Assembly: GCA_003389325.1 (NCBI GenBank)
Contig: QQVE01000068.1
Span: forward strand, 124,001 to 188,000
From: Planctomycetota bacterium
Lineage (GTDB): Bacteria > Planctomycetota > Planctomycetia > Pirellulales > PALSA-1355
Direction of reading: 5' to 3'
Length of the DNA: 64,000 nt
Under the pieces are notes generated by a model. That model saw nothing but the letters and a program-made list of their open reading frames with translations, ran no database searches and was not told the DNA's origin. The position numbers and the translations under genes are program-made. Shown here one piece after another: positions 1-7,370 of this stretch. Within the stretch, counting starts at the first letter, position 1. Every line of letters starts with the position of its first letter.

Positions 1-254
1 TCGACGTGATGGACCCCGACTTGCATCGTTGGCGCGGGCAGGCTCTGCTGGCTAGTGGCGATGCCGTCGGCGCGGCCGACGAGTTCGGCGTGGCCGTAGA
101 GCTGGCGCCCGAAGCGGATGAGCTACGCTTGAAGCACGCCGAGGCCCTGAAGCAGGCCGGTCGCTCCGAAGACGCCAAAGCCGCGCTCGAAGAGTTGCTC
201 ACCCGCCAACCCGATTACGACGCCGCCCGCAAGTTGCTGGAGAGTTTGGATTGA
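1..254 (+). CDS. TPR-repeat protein, C-terminal fragment
   Basis: Partial gene: the reading frame is open to the left window edge, so only about the last 83 residues are seen. They form at least two helical tetratricopeptide units, with the recurrent pattern A..ff..A..l.P and spacing near 34 residues (for example LASGDAVGAADEFGVAVELAP, then AGRSEDAKAALEELLTRQP). TPR arrays bind other proteins; the partner cannot be told here. The TGA stop overlaps the TTG start of the MazG-like gene (TTGA), which implies translational coupling. An internal GTG/ATG at 6-11 could be read as a start but is more likely internal. Confidence 0.7.
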   Translation, partial: DVMDPDLHRWRGQALLASGDAVGAADEFGVAVELAPEADELRLKHAEALKQAGRSEDAKAALEELLTRQPDYDAARKLLESLD

Positions 255-598
255 AACACGATACGTCGACGTCAACCCAGCACGCTTCGCAGCCGAACGT
301 CACGCTGGCCGACTTTCAGCGCTTGATCCGCGAGATGTATTTCGACAAGGACGTGGCCCGTGGGGTCGACGGCACGTTCATGTGGCTGATGGAAGAGGTC
401 GGCGAGTTGGCGGCCGCCTTGCGCAACGGCTCGCACGAGGATCGGCTGGGCGAGTTTGCCGACGTGCTGGCCTGGCTCACCACGATCGCCAACGTCGCAG
501 GCGTCGATCTCAGCGAGGCGGTGACGCGCAAGTATGGCTCTGGCTGCCCCGGATGCGGGCAGTTCGTCTGCACTTGCGCCGACGCGGAGAAGCCATGA
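251..598 (+). CDS. MazG-like nucleotide pyrophosphohydrolase
   Basis: 115 residues, one MazG-type domain. The metal-binding EExGEL helix is seen as MEEVGELAAAL (about 46-56), and the second acidic helix as EFADVLAWL (about 68-76). MazG family enzymes hydrolyse NTPs or dNTPs to NMP and pyrophosphate. The C-terminus adds a Cys-rich tail (CPGCGQFVCTC, about 99-109) that could hold a metal ion. The start chosen is TTG at 251, because the preceding gene stops inside it; the stop overlaps the next start as ATGA. Family assignment is firm; the substrate is unknown. Confidence 0.8.
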   Translation: MKHDTSTSTQHASQPNVTLADFQRLIREMYFDKDVARGVDGTFMWLMEEVGELAAALRNGSHEDRLGEFADVLAWLTTIANVAGVDLSEAVTRKYGSGCPGCGQFVCTCADAEKP

Positions 599-2841
599 CC
601 GGCCGACGGATTTCCAGGCGGACGCGATTCGTCGTGGCGGCGCTGTTGGCGGCGCTCACTTGCGGCACCCGTGCGGCGCAAGCGGGTCAGAAGGAGGCCC
701 AGGACGAGGCCGCGCAAGACGCATCGCTTGCGATCACCGGCGTGCGGGCCGGACTGGGCGGGCGGTTCAAGGTCGGCTATTGGACCCCGTTCGAGATCGA
801 GGTCACCGGCGGCGCGACCGACGCCCGCGGGCAATTGGTTTTCGTGACGCCCGACGGCGACGGCGTGCTGGCCCGCGTGGCCCATCCACGCGACGGCGAG
901 TTGACGATCCCCGCGGGGCGGAAACAGTCGATTCCACTCTACGCCAAGGTGGGGCAATTGGCTGGCGACGTGACGATCGCCTTTCGCGCGGCCGAGGGCC
1001 GGCTGGCTACGCGCCGCTACGGTTTGCAAACCGAGGGCCCGCTGGCCGGTGCGCTGCCGTCGACGGCAACGTTGGCCGTGATGCTCGAGCCCGAAACCTC
1101 CGGCGAGTCTGCCGGCCGGCGCCCCCTGGCCGGCGTTGAAGTGGCGCGCGTCGACTCCCTGTCGCAATTGCCTACTGAGTGGTGGGGCTACGAGGGTGTC
1201 GATGCGTTGGTACTCACCACCAGCGGCGAGCAACTTCGCGATCCGCTTACTTCTCGCAGCCCCCAGTTGGCGGCGATCGAACTCTGGGTACGCATGGGCG
1301 GCAAGCTCGTGCTCTCGGTCGGCTCGCAGGCTGAAACAGTGCTCGCGGCGGATTCTCCGCTGGCGAAGCTCGCGCCGGGAACCCTGGAGACGACCGTGCC
1401 CCTGCGGCAGAGCACGATCACCATGCTGGAAACGTACGCCGAGGCAACGGGATCGTTGGGCGACGAAGTGAAGCAGGAAGTGCGCGTGCCCAAGCTGGCC
1501 GACGTGCGCGGCGTCGTCGAGGCGTTCGACGGACGCGGGCCGCGCGATCTGCCCCTGGTGGTTCGCACCCCGTACGGCTTCGGCGAAGTCGTGTTTCTGG
1601 CCTTGGATCTCGACCGGCCGCCGGTGGCCGGGTGGACGGGGCGATCGATGCTGCTCGAGAAGTTGCTTCGCACCCAGGTCGACGACTCGCGCGACGAAGA
1701 CTCGGGCACGCTGGGCGAAGTCACGACGCTGGGCTTCACCGATCTGGCCGGGCAACTGCGCGGCGCGCTCGACCAGTTCGAGGGCGTGCAACTCGTGCCG
1801 TTCTGGCTCGTGGCCGGATTGATCCTGCTGTACATCCTGTGCATCGGACCGCTTGACTACTACCTGGTGAAGTACGGCCTGCGGCGGATGGAAGTCACGT
1901 GGCTGACGTTTACCGTCGCCGTCGTCGTATTCAGTACTGGGGCCGTCGTGCTGGCCTATCGTGTCAAGGGACACGACGTGCGCGTCAACCAGGTCGACCT
2001 GGTCGACTTCGACGCCCAGAGCAAGCTGCTACGCGGCACAACTTGGTGCAACGTCTACAGTCCCCAAACCACAACGTACAATCTTTCGCTGCGCCCCGAT
2101 GCGGTCTCCGCCGGAGCGGACGACGGTGGCGTGCTGTTTTCGTGGTTCGGGCTGACCGGTACGGGGTTTGGCGGCATGGACCTGCCGGGCAGCATCGGCG
2201 GCGACGGGGCTTCGCTGGGACTCTCGATGTTCGATACCGCCTACGACTACTCGGCCCGCGGCGATTCGATCACCGGCGTGCCGATCGCCGTCTGGTCGAG
2301 CAAGGCCTTCGTCGGCCGATGGTGGGCCGAGGCCGCCGGCGGCGTAGAAGCCGATTTGTCCGACGACGGACGGCTGGCAGGCACGCTCGAGAACACGCTG
2401 GACGTGCCGCTCACCGACGCCGTGTTACTTTATGAAAAGTGGGCCTTCGTGCTGCGCACGTTCGAGCCGGGCCAGTTGATCGACGTCGAGACGGTCGACC
2501 CGCAAACCTCCGACACCTACCTGCGCAAGGTGACGGCCCGGGGCGATCGCCAGGTAGCTGAGCCGTTCGACCAGGCCACGTTCGAGGTGCCCAGGATCGT
2601 GGAGATGATCACCGCCCAGGGTCTGGCCGGCGGCGAGAAGTATACGGGGCTGACCAACCGCTACCAAGCGTTCGCCGAACTGAGCGACCTGGTGCGCAAC
2701 GGCCAGGCCGTGCTGCTGGGCCGCGTGGAGCGCAGCGCGGCGCAATTGCAGCACGACGGCGAACCTTTGGCCCCCGAGCACACGCGCCGCTGGACGTTTT
2801 ATCGCTACGTCTTTCCCGTCGAGCAGGCCACGCCGCGATAA
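595..2841 (+). CDS. Secreted/membrane protein of unknown function, ABC-linked
   Basis: 748 residues from the ATG at 595, which overlaps the MazG stop (ATGA). The longer open frame starting at 382 runs through mazG and is not used. Residues 1-33 form a signal peptide (TRFVVAALLAALTCG then AAQA). A long beta-rich extracytoplasmic part follows, then two membrane helices near residues 400-425 and 435-457 (LILLYILCIGPLDYYLV and FTVAVVVFSTGAVVLAY), then a second soluble part. An ABC ATPase follows 44 bases later, so it may act with a transporter. I recognise no catalytic motif. Confidence 0.6.
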   Translation: MTGRRISRRTRFVVAALLAALTCGTRAAQAGQKEAQDEAAQDASLAITGVRAGLGGRFKVGYWTPFEIEVTGGATDARGQLVFVTPDGDGVLARVAHPRDGELTIPAGRKQSIPLYAKVGQLAGDVTIAFRAAEGRLATRRYGLQTEGPLAGALPSTATLAVMLEPETSGESAGRRPLAGVEVARVDSLSQLPTEWWGYEGVDALVLTTSGEQLRDPLTSRSPQLAAIELWVRMGGKLVLSVGSQAETVLAADSPLAKLAPGTLETTVPLRQSTITMLETYAEATGSLGDEVKQEVRVPKLADVRGVVEAFDGRGPRDLPLVVRTPYGFGEVVFLALDLDRPPVAGWTGRSMLLEKLLRTQVDDSRDEDSGTLGEVTTLGFTDLAGQLRGALDQFEGVQLVPFWLVAGLILLYILCIGPLDYYLVKYGLRRMEVTWLTFTVAVVVFSTGAVVLAYRVKGHDVRVNQVDLVDFDAQSKLLRGTTWCNVYSPQTTTYNLSLRPDAVSAGADDGGVLFSWFGLTGTGFGGMDLPGSIGGDGASLGLSMFDTAYDYSARGDSITGVPIAVWSSKAFVGRWWAEAAGGVEADLSDDGRLAGTLENTLDVPLTDAVLLYEKWAFVLRTFEPGQLIDVETVDPQTSDTYLRKVTARGDRQVAEPFDQATFEVPRIVEMITAQGLAGGEKYTGLTNRYQAFAELSDLVRNGQAVLLGRVERSAAQLQHDGEPLAPEHTRRWTFYRYVFPVEQATPR

Positions 2842-2885
2842 CCGTCGACCATCCCGTCGCTGAAAACAACCACGAGTCCGCCACG

Positions 2886-3812
2886 ATGATCGAAGCACAC
2901 GACCTGACCATGAAGTACGGCGAGCTATTCGCCGTCAAATCGCTCGAGCTCGACCTGGAAAAAGGGGACGTGTTCGGCTTCATCGGCCCCAACGGCTCGG
3001 GCAAGACCACGACGATGCGGATGCTGGCCACGCTGCTGCACCCGACCTGGGGCGAAGCGTACGTCTGCGGATACTCCATTTACACCAAGCCCCGCGAAAT
3101 CCGCCGCGTGGTGGGTTATATGCCGGACTTTTTCGGCGTGTACGACGACATGAAGGTCATCGAGTACCTCGAGTTCTTTGCCGCCGCCTACCGCATCAAC
3201 GGGCCGGCACGTCGCAAAGTGTGCGACGAAATGCTCGAGCTGGTCGACCTGGGCTACAAACGCGAGGCGCTCGTGACGAGCCTCTCACGCGGCATGACCC
3301 AACGGCTGGGACTGGCGCGGGTGCTCTTGCACGATCCGCAGGTGCTGCTGCTCGACGAGCCGGCCAGTGGTCTCGACCCCCGGGCGCGCATCGAAATTCG
3401 CGGGCTGCTCAAGGAGCTGCGCGGGCTGGGCAAGACGATTATGGTCTCGAGCCACATTCTGCCGGAGCTGGCCGACATCTGTAACAAGATTGGCATCATC
3501 GAGCGGGGCGAGCTACAGGTGAACGCCGACGTGCAACAGGTGCTCAAGCAAGTGCGCCGGCAGACGATTCTGAACGTGGGCGTCGTCGAAAAGAAGGACG
3601 AAGCCGCGAAATTGCTCTCCGACCAGGCCGACGTCGAGAAGGTCGAGCCCAAGGACGGCTACCTGGTCGTCACGCTCAAGCCCGAGGTGGCCGGCTACAG
3701 CCAGTTGGCCACGCTGCTGGTGGAAAAAGGTTTCCGTCTTTCGCTTTTCAAGGAAGACGAGCTGAACCTGGAAACCGCCTTTATGGCGCTCACCAAAGGC
3801 ATCACCGCGTAA
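2886..3812 (+). CDS. ABC transporter ATP-binding protein
   Basis: 308 residues. Walker A is GPNGSGKTT (about 35-43), the signature loop is LSRGMTQ (about 134-140) and Walker B is VLLLDEPASGLDPRAR (about 153-168), followed by the H-loop in SSHI. The roughly 80-residue extension after the nucleotide-binding domain is typical of ABC-2 type exporters (NatA/CcmA group). No matching permease lies next to it; the only neighbour with membrane helices is the 748-residue protein just upstream. The stop TAA is formed by the first bases of a long inverted repeat. Confidence 0.88.
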   Translation: MIEAHDLTMKYGELFAVKSLELDLEKGDVFGFIGPNGSGKTTTMRMLATLLHPTWGEAYVCGYSIYTKPREIRRVVGYMPDFFGVYDDMKVIEYLEFFAAAYRINGPARRKVCDEMLELVDLGYKREALVTSLSRGMTQRLGLARVLLHDPQVLLLDEPASGLDPRARIEIRGLLKELRGLGKTIMVSSHILPELADICNKIGIIERGELQVNADVQQVLKQVRRQTILNVGVVEKKDEAAKLLSDQADVEKVEPKDGYLVVTLKPEVAGYSQLATLLVEKGFRLSLFKEDELNLETAFMALTKGITA

Positions 3813-3906
3813 TGTAGCAGGCTCACTCCGTGAGCCGTCGCAGGGTCCAGTTGGATCCGCACAGAGCAAGTGCTGCCACGGCTCACGGAGTGAGCCTGCT
3901 ACATTA
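3810..3906. repeat. 29-bp perfect inverted repeat between convergent genes
   Basis: Arms 3810-3838 and 3878-3906 are perfect reverse complements, separated by 39 bases. Each arm also contains its own small hairpin, GGCTCAC-TCC-GTGAGCC. The outermost TAA of the left arm is the stop codon of the ABC gene, and the outermost TTA of the right arm is the stop codon of the DUF1499 gene on the other strand. The transcript could fold as a bidirectional terminator, but the nested symmetry looks like a REP or miniature mobile repeat that landed on the gene ends. Confidence 0.85.
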
Positions 3907-4374
3907 CGTTTCGTTGAACTTCGCGCGCACGGTTTCCATGCGGCGGCGGTTGGTGCCGAGGTCGGAATAGCCGACGCGGGAGGCGGAGCGAAAGTCGATC
4001 TTGCCGGCCTCTTCGTCGAGGGCGAACTCCACGTCGTCGACGAAGCGAAAGATGAGCGTCGTGAACTCCACGTGCACGTAGCCGGGCTTTTCGGTGACGA
4101 TCTTGGTGCGCGGCAGGCTTTCGATCACCCGCTTCAACCGGGCCATGGCCTCCTCGGGCGGTCCCTCGAACGAGAGTGGTTCGATCTTGTGCTCGTCGTC
4201 GGTGGCCTCGGTGCAGACGCAATTGGGCGAATCGGGGCAGGGGCGCAGACGCCCCTCGACCAGCCCCAGGTTTTTAGGCCGCTTCGCCATCGCGCTGCGC
4301 ACCGCCAAAGATCCCACGCCCAGCGCCGCCAACACGCCGACGCCGATGCCCAAATAGATCAGTTTCCGTCGCAT
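3904..4374 (-). CDS. DUF1499 family protein
   Basis: 156 residues. An N-terminal membrane anchor or signal (LIYLGIGVGVLAALGVGSLAV) is followed by the hallmarks of DUF1499: CPDSPNCVCTEA near residues 46-57 and the C-terminal block DFRSASRVGYSDLGTNRRR. Members are short envelope-associated proteins without a proven activity. It is convergent with the ABC gene, and its stop lies within the long inverted repeat. Confidence 0.85.
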   Translation of the reverse strand: MRRKLIYLGIGVGVLAALGVGSLAVRSAMAKRPKNLGLVEGRLRPCPDSPNCVCTEATDDEHKIEPLSFEGPPEEAMARLKRVIESLPRTKIVTEKPGYVHVEFTTLIFRFVDDVEFALDEEAGKIDFRSASRVGYSDLGTNRRRMETVRAKFNET

Positions 4375-4427
4375 GACTCAATCGCTCCCACGTCGAGATT
4401 GCCGACCTCACTCTCTGCGGCGGCGTG

Positions 4428-5720
4428 CTAGCGCTCTTTTGCCAACGGATGGCTGATCAGCGCGGTCACCGCCGCATCGCAAGCCGCCGCGGCGACGTCG
4501 CCGCCCTGGTTGCAGCAGGCCAGGAATGCCAGGTCGCGTTTGGGGGCGATCCACACCGTAGCGTAGTTCATCGTGTTCGAGCCGCTGTGTTGCAGCACCT
4601 GACCGCCGGCCCAGCCGCGCTCGGTGACGATCCAGCCCAGCGCGTAGTCGGCACCCCCGGCCGGAGTGGTCAGCCGCTGGTACGACGCGGGCTGGAGCAA
4701 TGCCTCCCCGCCGGCGACCCCACGCAGCACGTCGGCGATGAAGCGGGACCAGTCTTGGATTGAGCAGTGCACGCGGCCCGCGGGGCCCATCACGGGCGGG
4801 TTGTCGACCTTCGGGCCGTTGCCTGCCACCGGCTTGCCGTCGTCCGCGTGGGGCCAGGGCTGGTCAACCTTGCCGACGGTTCCCAGGCCGCCGAAGCCGG
4901 CGCTGCGCATTTCCAACGGTGCGAACACCACTTTCTGGATGTTCTCTTCCCACGACTTGCCGGTGCGCTTCTCGATGATCGCCCCGACGATGATGTAGCC
5001 CAGGTTGGAATACGAAAACGTTTCGCCCGGCGGCGACTGGGGAGCCTTGGCCAGCTCGCTCAATGCGCGGCGGCGCAGCGCGACCACGTCGTCGCCCAGG
5101 TATTCCTTCAACTCCAGGTTCGCGGGCAGGCCGGCCCGGTGTGAGAGGAGCTGGGCGACGGTCGCGCCTTGCAGATCCGGATGAATGTCGATGCCGTCGT
5201 CGGCGAAGATCTCCCCCAGCGTCGTGTCCCAGCCGAGCTGGCCTTGTTCTACCAGCGATGCTACCAGCGCGGCCGTCATGGCCTTGGTATCGGAACCGAG
5301 GTGCCAGAGATCGCGCTGGGTGGCGGGCGACCTGGTCCCGCGCTTACGAACGCCCGCAACACCGAAGGCCACGAGCCCGTCGCTGTTGACGATCGCCGCC
5401 GTCAGCGCCGGTACCTTGGTCTGCTGACAAACCTGCGCGAGCATGGCGTTGATCTCGGCATCGGCCTGGGGGCCGTCGGAGGTCGAAGCGTCGAGCGTTT
5501 CGAGATGCCGCCGGTCGGCCTCGCTCAAGCGGGCCCGGGGCACTTTGACGGTGCGGCCCTGGGCGGTTTTCAACACGACCTGCTCGTCATCGGCTTCGAC
5601 CAACTCGGCCTCGAGCGTGAACTTGCCCGAATTGTCACGCCAGGTGCGCGGGGCGGCCAACGCCATCGCCGGTAGCAGGCAGCACGCCAAGACCCAAGAT
5701 GAGAATTGCGACTTTCGCAT
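4428..5720 (-). CDS. SHD1-domain serine hydrolase (beta-lactamase family)
   Basis: 430 residues from the ATG at 5720, preceded by an open but unlikely extension. A signal peptide (SWVLACCLLPAMALA) leads into an SHD1-like domain, RTWRDNSGKFTLEAELVE to about residue 75, a domain often fused to planctomycete secreted proteins. The rest is a class C beta-lactamase/DD-peptidase fold with all three motifs visible: SDTK, the SxxK nucleophile motif, in LGSDTKAMTAAL; YSN in FSYSNLGYII; and HSG in QHSGSNTMN. Such proteins act outside the cytoplasm as peptidases or esterases. The substrate is not predictable. Confidence 0.85.
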   Translation of the reverse strand: MRKSQFSSWVLACCLLPAMALAAPRTWRDNSGKFTLEAELVEADDEQVVLKTAQGRTVKVPRARLSEADRRHLETLDASTSDGPQADAEINAMLAQVCQQTKVPALTAAIVNSDGLVAFGVAGVRKRGTRSPATQRDLWHLGSDTKAMTAALVASLVEQGQLGWDTTLGEIFADDGIDIHPDLQGATVAQLLSHRAGLPANLELKEYLGDDVVALRRRALSELAKAPQSPPGETFSYSNLGYIIVGAIIEKRTGKSWEENIQKVVFAPLEMRSAGFGGLGTVGKVDQPWPHADDGKPVAGNGPKVDNPPVMGPAGRVHCSIQDWSRFIADVLRGVAGGEALLQPASYQRLTTPAGGADYALGWIVTERGWAGGQVLQHSGSNTMNYATVWIAPKRDLAFLACCNQGGDVAAAACDAAVTALISHPLAKER

Positions 5721-5901
5721 GTGGGAGACTCCCCGAAGCTGACGGATGGTGAGAACCAGGCGACCGGGTCCATGAAGCGGGCCGGCCCCGGCGAACCGAC
5801 CGCTGTGCATCATAGTGCGAAATCGGCCGGGTACCCAAATTTCGTGTAAGGGTAGCTTGCTGCAGAGGGGTAGGGTCGACCGAATTGGCACTCGGGAGAC
5901 G

Positions 5902-6306
5902 CTACTCGCCCGGGAGCAGATCGCCAAAAGTCGCGGCGACCTCGTTCAACTCTCCCGTCGCATGATCCCACCAGTAGACCTCGGGGCCCAAGGCCTCAGG
6001 CGACTCGCTGTCTCGCAGAAACACGAGCTGATCGCCCGTGCCGTTGCTTCCAATGGCCACTGCTTCCGGCGGAAAGTCCGTCCACTGGCGAGCGCTTTCG
6101 GTCTCGCGCACGACGTCGTTGCAGGTGCGTTTCAGGCGTTTCTTGTCGCTCGAATCGAAGATCGGATAGAGGACCCACGCGTCGGGCGGCGTCTCCACCT
6201 CGCCACCGTTCTCTTTCACCATCTTGACGACGTAATCGGGAGGCAGCCGCGCGCCGAGTTTCTTTTCGGTTTCGCGGATGAATCGTTCGTCGACGGGGAA
6301 GGACAT
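5902..6306 (-). CDS. SUKH (SMI1/KNR4) family protein
   Basis: 134 residues. The N-terminal pattern ERFIRETEKKLGARLPPDYV is typical of SMI1/KNR4-SUKH domains, followed by an aromatic/acidic core (VYWWDHATGELNEVAATF). SUKH proteins are often immunity proteins of polymorphic toxin systems, but no toxin gene is adjacent. In the ancestral layout it was the third gene of an operon GH15-yjbQ-SUKH: its ATG lies one base after the yjbQ stop. Insertion of the 13.2-kb element separated it from the operon's promoter end. Confidence 0.72.
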   Translation of the reverse strand: MSFPVDERFIRETEKKLGARLPPDYVVKMVKENGGEVETPPDAWVLYPIFDSSDKKRLKRTCNDVVRETESARQWTDFPPEAVAIGSNGTGDQLVFLRDSESPEALGPEVYWWDHATGELNEVAATFGDLLPGE

Positions 6307-6307
6307 T

Positions 6308-6607
6308 TCATTCTCCGATCACCTTCACCAGCACCCGCTTCGGCCTTCGCCCATCGAACTCGCCGTAGAAGATCTGCTCCCAGGGGCCAAAGTCGAGCTT
6401 GCCCGCGGTGATGGCCACGACCACCTCACGGCCCATCACCTGCCGCTTCATGTGGGCATCGGCGTTGTCCTCGCCCGTGCGATTGTGTGCATACCGCTTC
6501 GGCGATGCATCGAACGGCGCCAGCCCTTCGAGCCACTTCTTGTAGTCCTCGTGCAGCCCCGACTCATCGTCGTTGATAAAGACCGACGCCGTGATGTGCA
6601 TCGCATT
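6308..6607 (-). pseudogene. yjbQ: yjbQ (UPF0047), C-terminal part of the host copy, split by the element
   Basis: Encodes about 99 C-terminal residues of a YjbQ protein, from [12 protein letters not shown] through the C-terminal VLVKVIGE. It differs by only one residue (A for S near ITAGKLDFG) from the same part of the complete copy at 6656-7078. Homology stops exactly at the CATT core 6604-6607. Its N-terminal half lies 13.2 kb away at 19805-19931. An in-frame ATG at 6628, inside element DNA, leaves a 106-codon frame open (MNRNRLS then NAMHIT), but it lacks the YjbQ N-terminus and a clear ribosome site. Confidence 0.88.
6604..6607. other. attL core of the element
   Basis: Core CATT. Left of it is host yjbQ DNA (ATGTGCATCG); right of it is element DNA (CGACAAACGG). 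It was identified because the matching core at the right end, joined to it, rebuilds a continuous yjbQ reading frame. The true crossover of a serine integrase is a central dinucleotide, which must lie within these four bases. Confidence 0.75.
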
Positions 6608-6655
6608 CGACAAACGGTTTCGATTCATCGCTGTGGCGCTTCACTTTGGACGGGA

Positions 6656-7078
6656 CTACTCGCCGATGACCTTGACGAGCACGCGCTTCGGCCGGCGTCC
6701 ATCGAACTCGCCATAGAAGATTTGCTCCCACGGCCCAAAGTCGAGCTTGCCCGAGGTGATGGCCACCACGACCTCGCGGCCCATCACCTGCCGCTTCATG
6801 TGGGCATCGGCGTTGTCCTCGCCCGTGCGGTTGTGGGCATACCGCTTCGGCGACGCATCAAACGGTGCCAGCCCTTCTAGCCACTTCTTGTAGTCCTCGT
6901 GCAGCCCCGACTCATCGTCGTTGATGAATACGGATGCTGTGATGTGCATCGCGTTGCAGAGCACAATGCCCTCGGTCACGCCGCTGTCGCGCACGATGCG
7001 CTCGACCTCGGGCGTGATGTTTTGAAAGGCCATGCGGGCGGGGAGGTTGAAGGTGAGGTATTCGGTTTTCGATTTCAT
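6656..7078 (-). CDS. yjbQ: YjbQ (UPF0047) family protein, complete element-borne copy
   Basis: 140 residues from the ATG at 7078, the usual length for YjbQ. It has the conserved core seen in the family: N-terminal [13 protein letters not shown], the [13 protein letters not shown] strand, and the C-terminal block [12 protein letters not shown]. YjbQ proteins are small trimeric proteins linked to secondary thiamine-phosphate synthase activity; the physiological role is unclear. This copy sits just inside the left end of the element, in the same orientation as the host gene it disrupts. It probably replaces the lost function. The longer frame to 7165 is unlikely. A TATGAT hexamer 8 bases before the ATG (reverse strand) may be its -10. 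Confidence 0.88.
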   Translation of the reverse strand: MKSKTEYLTFNLPARMAFQNITPEVERIVRDSGVTEGIVLCNAMHITASVFINDDESGLHEDYKKWLEGLAPFDASPKRYAHNRTGEDNADAHMKRQVMGREVVVAITSGKLDFGPWEQIFYGEFDGRRPKRVLVKVIGE

Positions 7079-7225
7079 GCCGCACATCATACCACAGCGC
7101 CGGTCACGCAATGCGTCAGCCCCGCGTGAGCCCCGCACGTCGCCCATACGGCGAGTAACTGCCACGGGGCGACACGAACACGCGTTCGATGCTGCCTGCC
7201 GTCACAGCGTCCTACACGGGTTTAC

Positions 7226-7257
7226 TTGACCTACGCCGCGAGACGTCGTTATGACGT
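7226..7257 (+). promoter_or_regulatory. Possible promoter with overlapping inverted repeat
   Basis: TTGACC at 7226-7231 and TATGAC at 7250-7255 are 18 bases apart. The -10 hexamer lies in the perfect inverted repeat ACGTC-GTTAT-GACGT (7243-7257), a plausible operator. It precedes the polymerase-like gene by about 110 bases. The remaining intergenic DNA from 7079 to 7370 shows nothing else clear. Confidence 0.35.
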
Positions 7258-7370
7258 GCCTTCGCACGAGCTGGGCCGACGGGCCCATGACGCGGGGGCG
7301 AACGCTGTGAGCTTCTTTGCATCCTTGCCGCAACGTTCGCCCCAGCGGGCTCGTCTCGAAAGGATGCACA

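Noticed and set aside
316-1974. Long antisense frame (552 codons)
   Set aside because: It lies opposite the MazG and membrane-protein genes, and its composition is rich in Arg, Ala, His and Gln as expected from GC-rich antisense DNA; no domain is visible.
6308-6628. A 106-codon frame that could be read as a second intact yjbQ
   Set aside because: It lacks the N-terminal 42 residues, begins in element DNA, and its missing half is found at 19805-19931.
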